From Rotaria sp. Silwood1 (taxonomy: Eukaryota > Rotifera > Eurotatoria > Philodinida > Philodinidae): a stretch of 64,000 bases of DNA. Positions 26,230 to 37,924 of this stretch are shown here, in pieces (position 1 is the first letter of the stretch; the number at the start of each line of letters is the position of its first letter). Both the position numbers and the translations under genes were made by a program. The notes under the pieces were generated by a model, which did not search any database, was not told where the DNA came from, and worked only from the letters and a program-made list of their open reading frames with translations. The stretch spans positions 1,028,679 through 1,092,678 of the forward strand of contig CAJNOP010000035.1 in assembly GCA_905250075.1 (NCBI GenBank). The letters run 5' to 3'.

Positions 26230-27792
26230 CATGTCCTAGAAATCGCTAAAAAATTGCCGATTAATCGCGATATATCTAAACGATAATCGTGAGCTGAAAC
26301 GCGATTAATCGCCGATTTTTAATGATATTTTGAGCGATTATTACGATAAATCGCGATTTATCTCCGATTTTTTAAAAATATTTTAATATTAAAAAATAAT
26401 CATTTGAAAAAAAACGGTTGAAAACGCGTTCCCGTTTCATAAAAAGCCTGTTGTAAGAAAAAAATTATGAAAAAATAATTCCAGAATTTCGGGAACCCTT
26501 TCTTTCCTGTGCTTTTCTCTACACTGCTCGAGAGTCACTTCTACATCTTGATCCGCGTGATTTAATTTGATATTTAAATATTATCTCTGCTATCAATTAG
26601 ATTCGAACTCGATACTCTCAGCTTGAAAGACTAGTGTATTATCCATTAGACTACTTTGTCATATTTATCTTACTTTGAAAATGCTATATAAATTAAACGA
26701 AACAGTAAACAGTTTTCAATATTTTTTCTCTTTAATTTTAATTACTTGTTTCTCTTTATGTCTAACAGACAGACGATTATGATCATGGGTATTAATTTAC
26801 CTTTATTACTCACTTATACTAAAGGATAAATGTAAATAAAATATTTATATCTATGAAATAAAGATAAATAAATGAAATCCTTATTTTCAAAGGTGAAGAT
26901 AAATAAAATACATGTTTAAAAAATAAAGATCAGTAAAATCTTTATTTAAAAAATAAAGAAAATGATACTGCTAAACAAAACAAAGCGAAAATATTTCTTT
27001 TATGATAAAATAAATAGTAAATAGAAATTGTTGAGATTATGAAACTATTAATTAAATGTAACCCGCAAGCATGTCTTATATTTCTTGCTCTTTTACGTAT
27101 TTTCTCATTAAAAAATATTTTCCTTTTCCTTTATTTAATTTAATCTTTTTGCATATTTTACGAAAAATAAATTATTTATTTAGTTTATTTTTCGAAATTG
27201 ATTTTTGAATCTACGAAAAAGCATTCTGCAATTCCGAGAACGACCTAAAACGCATTGTTTTCTTTCTTATCATGATTTTGGATCGTTGAAACACGTTCAT
27301 CATTTCGAAGAATCTATTCTGAGAGTTTTTCTCTAGAAAACGTCAAAGAGTCTGAATGAGCTCAATGATATATAACAAGAAAATGAATAGATTCTAATCT
27401 CTTTGCCTACAAGTTAAAAATGTTCTGTAATCATTGCACCCTATTTGAAGCCATATAGTACACTTATGATTAAAAAAATATTATTTTAAAAAATAGACAT
27501 AATATTTTTTGCTTCAGAATATATTTTCTATTGGCGTTGCGACTTTTTGTAGTCTTCTAATCACAGACGGTTGTTGCAATTGATACATTAATATTCTCGG
27601 GAAAAAAAGAAAATATCAATTAATCACGATAAATCACTCTGATTTTCTGCGATTACGATTAATCGAGTTTCTTTGCCAAATCACGATAAAATCTGATTTT
27701 ATCTCCGATTTTTCGACATATTTCGATTAATCGCGATTTTACGTGCATTTTTCGAGAAATCACCAAAATCGCGACGATTTTCACGACATGGG
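26230..27792. mobile_element. Putative non-autonomous DNA element with imperfect inverted ends
   Basis: The left end begins CCCATGTCCTAGAAATCG and the right end is its imperfect reverse complement (CGATTTTCACGACATGGG). Both subterminal regions are dense in GATTAATCGCGAT-type motifs (26255-26370 and 27610-27780), which occur nowhere else in the window. No transposase ORF lies between the ends. No clear target duplication was found. The family is unknown and the boundaries are approximate. Confidence 0.5.
26589..26662 (-). pseudogene. tRNA-like sequence (degenerate tRNA or SINE head)
   Basis: On the minus strand there is an A-box-like TAGTCTAATGG and a B-box-like GTTCGAATC about 38 nt further on, with an anticodon-loop-like CTTTCAA between them. 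If read as a tRNA the anticodon would be TTC (Glu). The T-stem and acceptor stem pair poorly, so I take it as a tRNA-derived pseudogene or a SINE promoter rather than a working tRNA. It lies inside the 26.2-27.8 kb inverted-repeat element. Confidence 0.45.
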
Positions 27793-28837
27793 CCATTAGT
27801 TACAAATGCATACAAGATTTTTTCATGTGTTGTATTCAATTTGAAACATTTAAAAAACACATGATGTATTAGTGTTTTATGGTTCGTAACATAATTATTG
27901 TGTAAACATATGGAAGCAGTAGATAAAAAACAAGGCTCTATTGGATGATCTATAAAGATAATTGAATATATACGATGTGCACTGAAGAGAAAACGTTTGT
28001 TAGATAAATCAATTGCAAAAAAATATACAAAAATGTTGGACAAAATTCATTATCAACTACAGCCGAATATCGAGAACAATGAAGAGCATATTTGTATACA
28101 TTTAATTGTATTATAATTTACAGTTTTGCAAAATTTCTTTTCATCAAGTCTTGATACAATAAACATATATGTGACAAATATCAACTACGAAAACAAAGAT
28201 CATGTATTTCAGTGAGTACTTTTACCTGGAGAGGTCAAATTTTAGAAAGTTAAAGATCTTGGTTATATGCAGATGACACAAAATTTCAACATTTTACGTC
28301 AAGACAAAATATAGAAGATGTCGTTAATAATTTATTATTAGTCAATATGAGATACAGTCTCTTATATCATAAAAATTTCATTTTAGCATTTCGAACAAGA
28401 CGTGAATAATTGACAAATTTTTTCGAAATAATTTTGCTATCTGTATGACTTCATTTTTTTTTATCAAATTATTCGATCGTTTTTGATAGACGTCATTTTT
28501 TTTATTCATTTAGTGACTGTCGAATGACATATATATTGAAAAAGAAACAACCAGGTACGAAGAGTATGACATGAAAATTATGATACTATCTGTAATTGGT
28601 ATTTCGTCAATAGGAAGGAAGAAATATTGATACATAAATATTGTGTAATTAGTTTCATTCTATTGAAACAACGTGTTTTATTAGAAAAAATAAAAATAAA
28701 ATAATTTCAAATCAATTTTCATTAGAAATTATGTCCAATGAATGACTATGGAATAGCATTATCATTACCACACAATAACCTATTGCTGAAAAAAATATTT
28801 GTTTTTTTTTGAGATGAAAGATTTTAATCAGATAAAA

Positions 28838-29782
28838 CTAAGCTGCAATAGTTGTTTCGGCCAAATGCATATTCTTTAGAGCATATAAGAATATTGTTTT
28901 TTTCCAATCATTATGAGTAATTTTTAAATTTGTTGAAAGTAAATTTATTTTAATATCATATTTTTTCATATTTGGTGTTCGATTTTGAATAATGTTAGTC
29001 AATTCAACTAAATCGAAGTCTTTTTGAAGAATGTTGGATCTATCAATAGTTAAATAAAGTTGTTCAAGATAAGGCATATGTAAGAGTATTGAATCAAGAT
29101 CAAATAATGAAACATCAACACGTAATGAAATTTTTAAACAAATAAGATTTGAATGCTTAATTGAAGGAAAAGAAATTGATTGATCTGATGAGGGTAAACT
29201 GACTAAAGCACTTTCAAAACTAGTTAAGTTTGGTAGATAATATAAAAGATTCAAAAGTGTATTTCTATGACAATAATTTAGACGAAGTGACTGTAATGTC
29301 AAACATGGTTGATAAGATTTATAATCTTTAAAATAAGAATCCAAATTAGGAAGCCAACAGGTTGTTAAATAATTCAATTGTTTATCACTAAAAATAATAT
29401 CTCCCAATTGATTGTTTATTGAACAAACAACAATATCAAGTTGTTTTAAATATTTGAAATAATGTGATTTAATATCTTCTATTTGTTTATCAGTTGCATG
29501 ACTTAAATGAAGTGAACATAAATTTTTCAATGGAGATATATCGATATTTTGATGGTAATAATAAATAGATAAACTATCAATATGTTCTGGTAATTCTTTA
29601 AAAAAGACTTTGGATTTTTCATAAATTAAATCATTTTTTAATTTAAGTTTTAATCGTTTTGAATGAAGTATTGCTTCAATGCGTTGATTAAGTCCAGAAA
29701 AACTATGAAATAAATCCAAACATGGAACATAAGAAAATATTTTAAGCCAAAGCTCGTCGGGCAAATATTCGATAAATGTCAT
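28838..29782 (-). CDS. F-box protein with leucine-rich C-terminal region
   Basis: Single exon, 314 aa from MTFIEYLPDELW. An in-frame ATG lies five codons upstream at 29797, but a TTTTTAG between the two looks like an acceptor for a 5' UTR intron. The two other F-box proteins here also start a few residues before the F-box, so the inner ATG was chosen. Residues about 6-45 form the F-box (LPDELWLKIFSYV, then a hydrophobic SFSGLNQRI segment), which binds Skp1 in SCF ubiquitin ligases. The rest shows irregular leucine-rich spacing, such as LCSLHLSH, LQSLRLNYC, LTSFESALV and LEQLYLTID, suggesting a divergent LRR substrate-binding surface. The substrate is unknown. A long palindrome starts about 180 bp upstream. 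Confidence 0.8.
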   Translation of the reverse strand: MTFIEYLPDELWLKIFSYVPCLDLFHSFSGLNQRIEAILHSKRLKLKLKNDLIYEKSKVFFKELPEHIDSLSIYYYHQNIDISPLKNLCSLHLSHATDKQIEDIKSHYFKYLKQLDIVVCSINNQLGDIIFSDKQLNYLTTCWLPNLDSYFKDYKSYQPCLTLQSLRLNYCHRNTLLNLLYYLPNLTSFESALVSLPSSDQSISFPSIKHSNLICLKISLRVDVSLFDLDSILLHMPYLEQLYLTIDRSNILQKDFDLVELTNIIQNRTPNMKKYDIKINLLSTNLKITHNDWKKTIFLYALKNMHLAETTIAA

Positions 29783-29959
29783 TTTGCTAAAAATCATTAA
29801 TTTGTAAGAATGAATGATGGTATATATACATACAGACTATGTTTACCTATAGAATATCGATTTGTATTTTTCCTTTTTATTCATATTGATTCACGATATG
29901 GTGACGAATAGGAAGAAGAAAAAAAAATATTACCAACGTATGTAGAGATAGCATTTTCT

Positions 29960-31070
29960 TTCTTAATTAAAAAATATTCTATTTCCTTTTCATACGTCAT
30001 CCCAATCAGATGAACAAGGGAAAAAAACGTGGAAAAGTGCAATGCAATTTTAACGAAAATTAAATCATTAAAAGTGAACATTTTTACGTGTTTATAATTC
30101 GTTACAGTTTCCGAATCAATATACTATGGAGGCCAAATGAATTTCCCTCCTTTGTATTTTTTTCTTTTTATTACTATACGTCCTTTATTTTTTAACTTAT
30201 CATATATAGCGAGAAAGCTTAGAACGAGCTGCATCTTTTGATATATTTCGGTTGAAGAATCAAATGGAGTCTAAAGTGTTAACAATGTATTAGAAAAAAA
30301 AACAGTGATAATTTTTTTTCCAAATGTATATATACAGGGTGACCCAAAAGTCACGTACCCAGAGAAAAATATCGAATATCACTGTTATGGCTCGAGCAAA
30401 CGAGCTGATTTTTTTTTACCAGTAATAGAGGCATGCTCAAGCTTTAAATTCGCAAAGACATGCATAGAGAGACCCTCTGTTGAAGTATCATTATTGACCT
30501 TAACAAAAAATTTTTACTTTTTCACAGGTACCAAGAAGAAAGAATATACTTAACAAAGGGTCTCTCTAGGCATGTCTTTGCGGATTTAAAGCTTGAGCAT
30601 GCCTCTATTATTGGTAAAAAAATCAGCTCGTTTGCTCGAGCCATAATAGTGATATTCGATATTTTTCTCTGGGTACGTGACTTTTGGGTCACCCTGTATA
30701 TATACATTTGGAAAAAAAAATTATCACTGTTTTTTTTTCTAATACATTGTTAACCCTTTAAACTCTATTTGATTCTTCAACCCAAATATATTAAAAGATG
30801 CAGCTCGTTCTAAGCTTTCTCGCTATATATGATAAGTTGAAAAATAAAGGACGTATAGTAATTAAAAAGAAAAAAATACAAAGGGGAGAAATTCATTTGG
30901 CCCTCATAGTATATCCATTTGAGAATTTAATGCATTATGAATGCGTTCTCATGTAGCTATACTGTTTGCTATTTTATTTTCGTTAAAATTTGAATGCGTT
31001 CTATGCCCTTGTTCATCTGATTGGGATGAAATATGAGAAAGAAATCAAAGAATTTAATTTAATTTATGCA
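29960..31070. repeat. Large palindrome (arms about 530 bp) centred on a mariner-like MITE
   Basis: The sequence left of about 30490 is the reverse complement of that right of about 30545, symmetric about position 30515. Inner arms are nearly identical. Homology continues outward, for example CATCCCAATCAGATGAACA near 30000 mirrors TGTTCATCTGATTGGGATG near 31012, then fades. The arms therefore extend well beyond the MITE inside it. Confidence 0.9.
30335..30696. mobile_element. Mariner-type MITE with about 150-bp inverted arms
   Basis: The ends are CAGGGTGACCCAAAAGTCAC and its reverse complement, each abutting TA, as expected for Tc1/mariner elements. Arms of about 150 bp flank a loop of about 55 bp with no ORF. 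It forms the core of the larger palindrome in this region. Confidence 0.7.
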
Positions 31071-32426
31071 TAAATTAAATTGAAAGTCAATATTAATTGT
31101 CATCCCTAAACGTACGTTTTGTAAACATACTTTAAACAATCAATAAATTATGTCTAAGAATGTTATCTTTCTTCTTTAAAGAGATGCATCATTTTTTCTT
31201 TGTTATTGATTGTGCTTTTATGAATCCATCGAATCCAGCACTATGTGAAGATTTTCATGGGTTACTTGATGCTTGTCAATAACATTTATTGACAACTTTT
31301 CTTATATGCATTACTGAAAAACGAAACTTTAATGTAAGATATGATAAATAGAATCATAGAATTATATTTTTCTAATTAAAATAATCATTGGATTTTAAAC
31401 AAATTTACCAAATACAAATTTCAAGAATTAGTAGATTTAACATTGAAACTCATGAGGTTATTATTTTTTAAATAAAAAAGCAGATTAAAAGAGTTTTATA
31501 TAAAATTAAAGGAGCATTTGGTAATTTTATTTTGAAGAACAATGAAACTTTCACCTTGATCAGCCCCTTTTTCTTCTGTGTCATATTTCTTTCATAGCAA
31601 AAATATTTTCTTATAAATCATATAAAATGAACAAAAAACAAATCAAAAACAGTTATTAAACATGATATTTCTAGTCACTTCACGGTCATTTATTGAAATG
31701 CATATAAAAAGTAGACGAGACAAGGTGTTTGAGAACCAAACATAAACAAGAAAAAATAATTAAATATGAAAAATAAATGATTTGCCATGTGATTATTTGC
31801 TTTTTGAAAAAAAAGTGTATTATTTTCAAGAAAAATGGATTCTGTTCAAAGAAAGATGAATTATTCAGGAAATAATTATAAAACTGTGTACAATGAGTAG
31901 TCAATGCTTACATTTATCTTAAATTTTATCCGAATTAAGGAGGACTTTCTTAATCATAGAATTATGTAAAATAGATAAAGTATACAATCTTTCGAAGATT
32001 ATACAAACACATTTTCACTAAGTGTTTTTGTTTTACTTTCTTTATTAAATATATATTTGCGTAGGTCACTATTTTACACATTATAAATTCAATTGTAAAA
32101 ACTCGAAAACATAATATTATTTTTGATATATATTTCGAGAAAAAATGGTACAACAAATTTGAAACTACAATGCAAATGATCATCACATATGTCTCAAACA
32201 AATAATATTTGATCAATTTTTCGTTACCAATATCAGAATCAGAAATAAAAATCTTTTACATCATTCTTGTGCATGATCCCTGGTGAAGTTATAATCGTGT
32301 AAGACAAGTCTTGAACTTTATTACGAATTTTTCGTACGATATTGATTTTTCAATAAAAATATGCTTATTAAATCTATAATAATTTCTAATCAGTTAGTTG
32401 TCGATTTATTTTGGCAATGTAAAACA

Positions 32427-32428
<2 letters not shown>

Positions 32429-32455
<27 letters not shown>
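32429..32455. repeat. Poly(A) run, 27 nt
   Basis: An uninterrupted A homopolymer on the plus strand, downstream of the FPP synthase stop codon. Confidence 0.9.
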
Positions 32456-32457
<2 letters not shown>

Positions 32458-32532
32458 GGATATATTTATCCAGACTATATCATTAAAAATGAAAAAAAAA
32501 AGATGGAATGGAAATTAATTAACTATGTTTGT

Positions 32533-33709
32533 TCATTTACTTCTCGAATGAATACTATCTAAAATTTGTTTTAATAATTGTTCAAGTTGTTTTGAATTAA
32601 AATTAGCTTCATTAATACGTTTTGAAATATTTTCATATGTTTTTTCTTCATATTGTTGATAAATTTGTTTTAAATTTAATTCTTCATAAATATCTTTAAC
32701 ACATTGAATTTTATTTTGATCATCATAACCATAATTATTACAAAGAGTTTCTCGTTTAACATCGTTATTTTTTAATAATTTAATAGCTTGAACAATAAGC
32801 CATGAACATTTACGTTCTTGAATATCAGTACCAATTTTTCCTGTTCGATTAATATCACCATAACAATCAAGATAATCATCTTGTACTTGAAAATAAATAC
32901 CAATATCAATTGCAATTGATTTTAGTTCAGAATGATCAACAAGAAATGATGATGAAGTTATTAATATACCACAAAAAATTGGTAAAAGAATTGTATAATA
33001 AGCTGTTTTCCATGTAACAACAGTATAATAATGTTCTTCTGTATAAAGATCAATCGATGGTAAATAAGATGGAGTTTCTAAATCAAGGCCTATAAAAACA
33101 AAAAGAAAATAATTATTTGAAAATAAAAAAAAAGAAAAGATTTTATTAACCTTGTCCAATAACAGTTCGTTGAAAAACTTCATTAAATAAATGATATAAT
33201 TTAACATTTGTTGGAAAATATTTATTTAATAATGTAAATGTACAGGAATATAAATAGAATGAATCATTAACAGATGATTCTTTTTCTTTAACTTTTAAAT
33301 ACCAACAAGGTTTTCCACGTCGTGTTAATGAATGATCCATAAGATCATCAGCAATAAGAAATGATCCTTGCATTAATTCAATACACCAACCAAGTATAGC
33401 TGCTTGTTTTAATAATGATTCATCAACAGATTCTGATGATATAGCACGAACAGTATCAATAACAGTTGTACCACGAATTTTTTTTCCATCACTAATATTA
33501 TAACTGACAGCTGTTTTAAAATGTGAAAGAACTTTTTCAAGATAAACATTCTTTGATGTTTCTGATGAATAACTTAAAATAAGATCTTCTACTATTGTAT
33601 CATAGTATGAATTTAATATTGATAAACTTGAAGATGAATTCATCATTAAATTTAATAAATCTGAAAAGAATTTTATTTTATTATTTTTATCGAATATTAA
33701 ATTAGACAT
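32533..33709 (-). CDS. FDPS: Farnesyl diphosphate synthase
   Basis: Two exons: complement(32533..33089, 33151..33709) with a 61-nt intron, 371 aa. The enzyme condenses IPP with DMAPP and then GPP to make farnesyl diphosphate for sterol-type, dolichol, ubiquinone and prenylation pathways. The aspartate-rich motifs are DDLMD at 121-125 and DDYLD at 257-261, with RRGKPCWY at 130-137, GQGLDL around the splice site, TWKTAYY and GTDIQ..KCSW. Length and motif order fit the family. Immediately before the first motif it reads QGSF where animal enzymes usually have QAFF; Ser116 sits where a chain-length-setting Phe normally lies. An ATG 41 codons upstream (33832) is in frame and would add a basic leader without Asp or Glu, partly derived from a small inverted repeat. 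I chose the inner ATG but note the alternative. Confidence 0.9.
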
Positions 33710-36071
33710 CCATGTTGATGAATTGAAATGAAAATATGTTTTGATGAATAAGATCTTTCTAAAGTTTTTTTTAATTAAACATAATATATTTTGCCTATGC
33801 AACAAGGGGGAAACGGCAGACTTGAAGTACATCAAAATACTTCACAATTATAGAGAAGTACTTTAAAGTAGTGTAAATTACCTTGAAGGACAAAGTCTGC
33901 CATTTCCCCCTTTCAATGAAATGATAATAATGGATAATTTAGTTTTTGAATGAAATAAAACATCAAACTATAACTTTAATTATAAGCAGAACTAGGAGAA
34001 TACTAGAATCAAGAAAATAGTTCCAGCTTTATAATGTCAAGAAAAAGCAAGACAATTTGTTACAAATTGTATTCATTGTGTTCCATGGTATTTGTTACGT
34101 ATGGTAAGTTTTCTGAAGAATTTTTGGAGAAAACCAAAAAACAAAATATTTAAAAGCCTATTATTGCCAGTCAAGCGAAAGAAAAAAACCGATTTGCTCA
34201 ATAAAATCCTGTTAAGATACTGAATTTTAGATAAGCACAACTATTCAAAATAACATGAAGAACTTTATAGTTTGATTTTCAAAAGTACAAATTTTCTATT
34301 GACAATAAAACAAAATTTAAAAAAAATTTTCAACCCACCAATGTACATTAGTTGATATAATTTATTTACAAATGCAACACATATAAATACAATAGAAAGA
34401 GAACAGTATGAAAGAAAAAGGTAAAGTTAAAGAATAGAAAGCAGTATGAGAACATTTATATATTTCTTGGTTTGTGTACTCATACGATCACGCCATGCAC
34501 TTAACAGCGGTTGATTTCTAAAGAAGATCGTACCATATGAAAGATAAACTAATCTATTATCAAGAGAACAAAATATAATTATATCATCAAACATGATTCT
34601 CTTCACAATTCCGTTACTCTTGCAACTATTGAAGAATTATTAATTATGAAATTCTTTTAAAGATGAATATTAATTTGTTTAACATTTTTCTCTCCTCACT
34701 TTCTACAGAAGAAAATTCTACTTGAACTCCGATTAGTTTCAAAAGTTTTGTAGATGAATTTTTTTGTGTTGTAATTATGGCTTGACTTACTTAGAAGTAC
34801 AGAAAGGCAAGCGATTCCATACATCGATATTTTCTAAGTGTCTAAGAAGTCTGATAGTTACCAACGAATCAAAACTTGACTGCTATACTTTTCTAGCTCG
34901 ATGTTATCAGATAACCTGATCGATACATTCATCTTACTACTTTTCTTGTTCACATATTTAGCTCGCATCAGCATTTCTTAAGTCTTAAGATAGATACGTT
35001 GTACTGCACTTATTGTAACAATCTGATTTGACAGTTACTAACGAACTTTGAAAAAATTGAAAGAAAACCTTTCATATGGCATGTATCGATAAGGCTCTGC
35101 TAGATGGCATCATCTTAGAGATGTAAGTACAGCTCAAAAGTACAAAAAGATATATTTTGATTGTTTTGAAAGAAATATAAAGTAAATCCTTTACTATCAT
35201 ATGAGTGTTTCAATAATGGATATCTTATCCATCTCACACTGGTACTTACTGTCGAAGTCCTATAAACTTTCGCATAATTACAACTAATCATGGTGAAACT
35301 TTGTGAAATGTCTCATTTTTCAGTTAAAGATTTGTTCATATTTCTGTTAACTTAATAAAAATTTACATCGTTTCATTTCTAGACTGTAGAATTTCATAAT
35401 AGGAAGAAATCCAATAGAATGGTATTCAAGCACGACTTTTTCATAATTACTACTAGTTCCTGAACAAGCGTTTCTAATTAATGTTCATTCACATAAATTT
35501 TTCAGCTCATGAAAAATATTCGTCTTTTATTAATCTATTCAATAACTTGCAACTGATATTCTGCGTTCGTTCGAATAGAGTGGTCTTCTATTTTCGAGAA
35601 TGAGGCTCATAATAAATAGGAAATAATCACCTGCATATAAATTCTAATTAATACGAATATTATTAGTTTATTTAAAGCGATGCTTTGTCAATTAAACATT
35701 CGTGATGAATAATGGAATGGACGTATACCATTGCGTACAACAATTAAATATTTAACAGTAATGAAAACAATATATTCTATATATAAATAGAGAGAGAGAG
35801 AAAAAAACTCATTTCAGAGATGTTAGATGATGAAAAGTCTTGATGAAAATAATCGAATAGAAGATATACAGAGATGTTTATAGTCTAAAAATTTAAAATG
35901 ATTGATTAATCTGAAAATATAAGACATATCTAGTAAGTTTCAATAGAATTACTTAATATTAAAAAATAGAGCTATAAGATAAATAGTTTTATTATTAAAA
36001 AAAGTCGCTATTATCATGTTCCAAACAAAAATCTATACAGAAATGTATTTTTCCTGTTTTTCGGATTCATT
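33710..36071. other. Intergenic DNA upstream of FDPS
   Basis: AT-rich sequence. The only recognised structure is the small inverted repeat at 33804-33913. A GA microsatellite (GAGAGAGAGAGA) lies near 35790. No gene is seen. Confidence 0.5.
33804..33913. repeat. Small inverted repeat (110 bp MITE-like hairpin) at the FDPS 5' end
   Basis: GGGGGAAACGGCAGACTT at 33806 is mirrored by AAAGTCTGCCATTTCCCCC ending at 33910, with partly complementary DNA between them. It lies about 95 bp upstream of the chosen FDPS start and overlaps the possible upstream start codon. Confidence 0.75.
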
Positions 36072-36657
36072 TACAGGATGTCACAAAAGTCATCATACTA
36101 ATTAATACTAAATATACATAATCATACATTTAATAAATTCTAATCAAATAAATACTATTTAACTTTCGTACTATCAATATGAATCAATTTTTTCCCATTT
36201 TGAAAATCATACGTTGTTTATCATATGAATATGTCTAGTTTCAAATGCCGGCTTTTTTTTTCTGTACTATTTGTTTTAAAGAAAGAAAAATTATCATTCT
36301 AATATTGTCTCTATGAAATTAAATATGAAAATAATATTAATTTAATTCGAATAATACTATAAAAATGAAAACACATAGATAAAAGAATTTCAAATGTTTT
36401 ACCTATTATTTTGATACATCATAATAAAAAGAAGCTGTTTAGTAAATCAAATAAAATAACTATACAATTTATAAAATTGATCTAAATCTGAGAGTATATC
36501 AGTGATTAGAAAAAGCGTTCGAGACAACGAACAAAAGAATATAAATTATTATCTTTAAATTAATAATAATAAGAACGAGTGACCCAGGTTAACCATTCAC
36601 ACTTTATATTTCATCTTTGTTTTTAATCTCTAAACACGTTGTATTAAAATACAAAAT

Positions 36658-36881
36658 ATACTAGAAGATGCAGCGTGAAAATTTCTACAATTTTCATAAG
36701 ACTGCTTATTTTATAGTCGCACAATTTGATTTCAAAATGGGCTAAGTTCTGTGCAACCAGGTTTTGCACAATCGAAATTTGGTCGCTGAAAATATTGTCC
36801 ATTTTGACAACAAAAAATGCAACTATAAAATAATCAGCCTTATGAAAATTGTAGAACTTTTCACAGTGCATCTTCTAGTAT
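36658..36881. repeat. Foldback element, short copy of the AGAAGATGCAGC family
   Basis: The inverted ends read ATACTAGAAGATGCAG and CTGCATCTTCTAGTAT-like; homologous arms of about 60-90 bp (with CTACAATTTTCATAAG) face each other. The same end sequence occurs three times near 49.57-50.02 kb. Confidence 0.75.
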
Positions 36882-37269
36882 TTTTTTTTTTTTCATACCA
36901 CATGTTTAGAGATAAAAATGTGACATCTTCTCTTGACAAAGTTAATAATTTCTAGAGAGAACGTCTACTATGTTCATTTCAATAGCTAAACTATGCTCGT
37001 ATCTTGATGTTCTATTTATATTGCTCTCATAATTATATGTGTGTAATTTATATCTTATTATCATTCTATAAATTTTTCTATCACACTAATTTGTCATGAA
37101 TATTTACAAAGTCTATGAAATACTTTCGAAACTTTGTTATAAATTGTAGAAAATTTTACAATGCTTTCAAGATGTTATTTTTTTATATTTTTTGTTCAAA
37201 GTCTTTTGTACTTACAATGGAAATGTTTTCATAGTAAGTAAATAACGTTAGACATATTCATATCATATT

Positions 37270-37675
37270 AAAATTTATCATCAAACTAATAAATTCAAAA
37301 TATAGGTTATTGTTGTTGTATCCGAACCGAGATATTCGAATTTTAAGATATTTACAATATGTATAACGTACTTATAATTAAAAGAAAACAGAACTTTAAA
37401 TCTATTTCTTCTTGTATTTAAAAATAATGGTGTCTTGAACTTTTTTTCGTAAAATATTTTTTTCATTAATTTGAAACATACTTTTTTCTTTTGCATTCTA
37501 CTTAATGATCTCTATCCAAATATAACGAAAAAAAGTTCTGCTGAAATTTGCTTTGTGGAGTACATTACCTACACTGTAAATATTTTAAAATTCGAATATC
37601 TCTGTCAAGATATGCTAACAACAGTCTACATTTTAAATTTGTTAGTTTAGCGATGACAACTTTAATTTGATCCGA
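37270..37675. repeat. Foldback repeat with arms of about 100 bp
   Basis: GAGATATTCGAATTTTAAGA near 37330 is mirrored by TTAAAATTCGAATATCTC near 37585, with flanking matches around TTGTTGT and ACAACA. It has a loop of about 180 bp and no ORF. It lies inside the 36.07-37.90 kb element. Confidence 0.65.
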
Positions 37676-37924
37676 ATATGTCTATCCTTATTATTTTTAA
37701 GACAAATAGTTAATTTGTTTATATCAAATAAGAACTGTTTTTATTTATTAAATTTTGAGTAAATTACTAAGTAAATTTAGAAAGATCTTGATTAAAAACT
37801 CACTAAAAATATTTTTTTCACAAAGTCTTTATATTTCTTACAGAAATGATTCATTTGTCAATTTTACTTTGTTGATATGACTTTTGAGGCATCCTGTAGA
37901 GTAGAGTAAGTAGTAATACTTAAC

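Larger units (their letters stand above)
24886..28837. other. Intergenic region holding a 1.56 kb inverted-repeat element
   Basis: AT-rich. Two blocks stand out: a repeat segment near 25425-25620 that resembles 7780-7970, and an element with imperfect inverted ends at about 26230-27792, listed separately. No host gene is seen. Confidence 0.5.
29783..32532. other. Intergenic region with a 1.1 kb palindrome
   Basis: Apart from the palindrome at about 29960-31070 the stretch is AT-rich and featureless. A run of 27 A residues lies at 32429-32455, about 80 bp beyond the stop of the FPP synthase gene. Open frames at 31686-32216 are translations of T-rich DNA. Confidence 0.5.
36074..37896. mobile_element. 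Non-autonomous Tc1/mariner-like element, 1.8 kb
   Basis: The left end CAGGATGTCACAAAAGTCAT and the right end ATGACTTTTGAGGCATCCTG are inverted copies with two differences, each flanked by TA (36072 and 37897). The terminal pattern CAGGRTGNCNCAAAAGTCA is shared with the 30.3 kb MITE, pointing to one transposase family. No transposase ORF is present. Two foldback elements lie inside it. The element ends 29 bp from the stop codon of an F-box gene. Confidence 0.65.

Noticed and set aside
26589-26662. A functional tRNA-Glu gene
   Set aside because: A and B boxes are present but the T-stem and acceptor stem pair badly; a pseudogene or SINE head is more likely.
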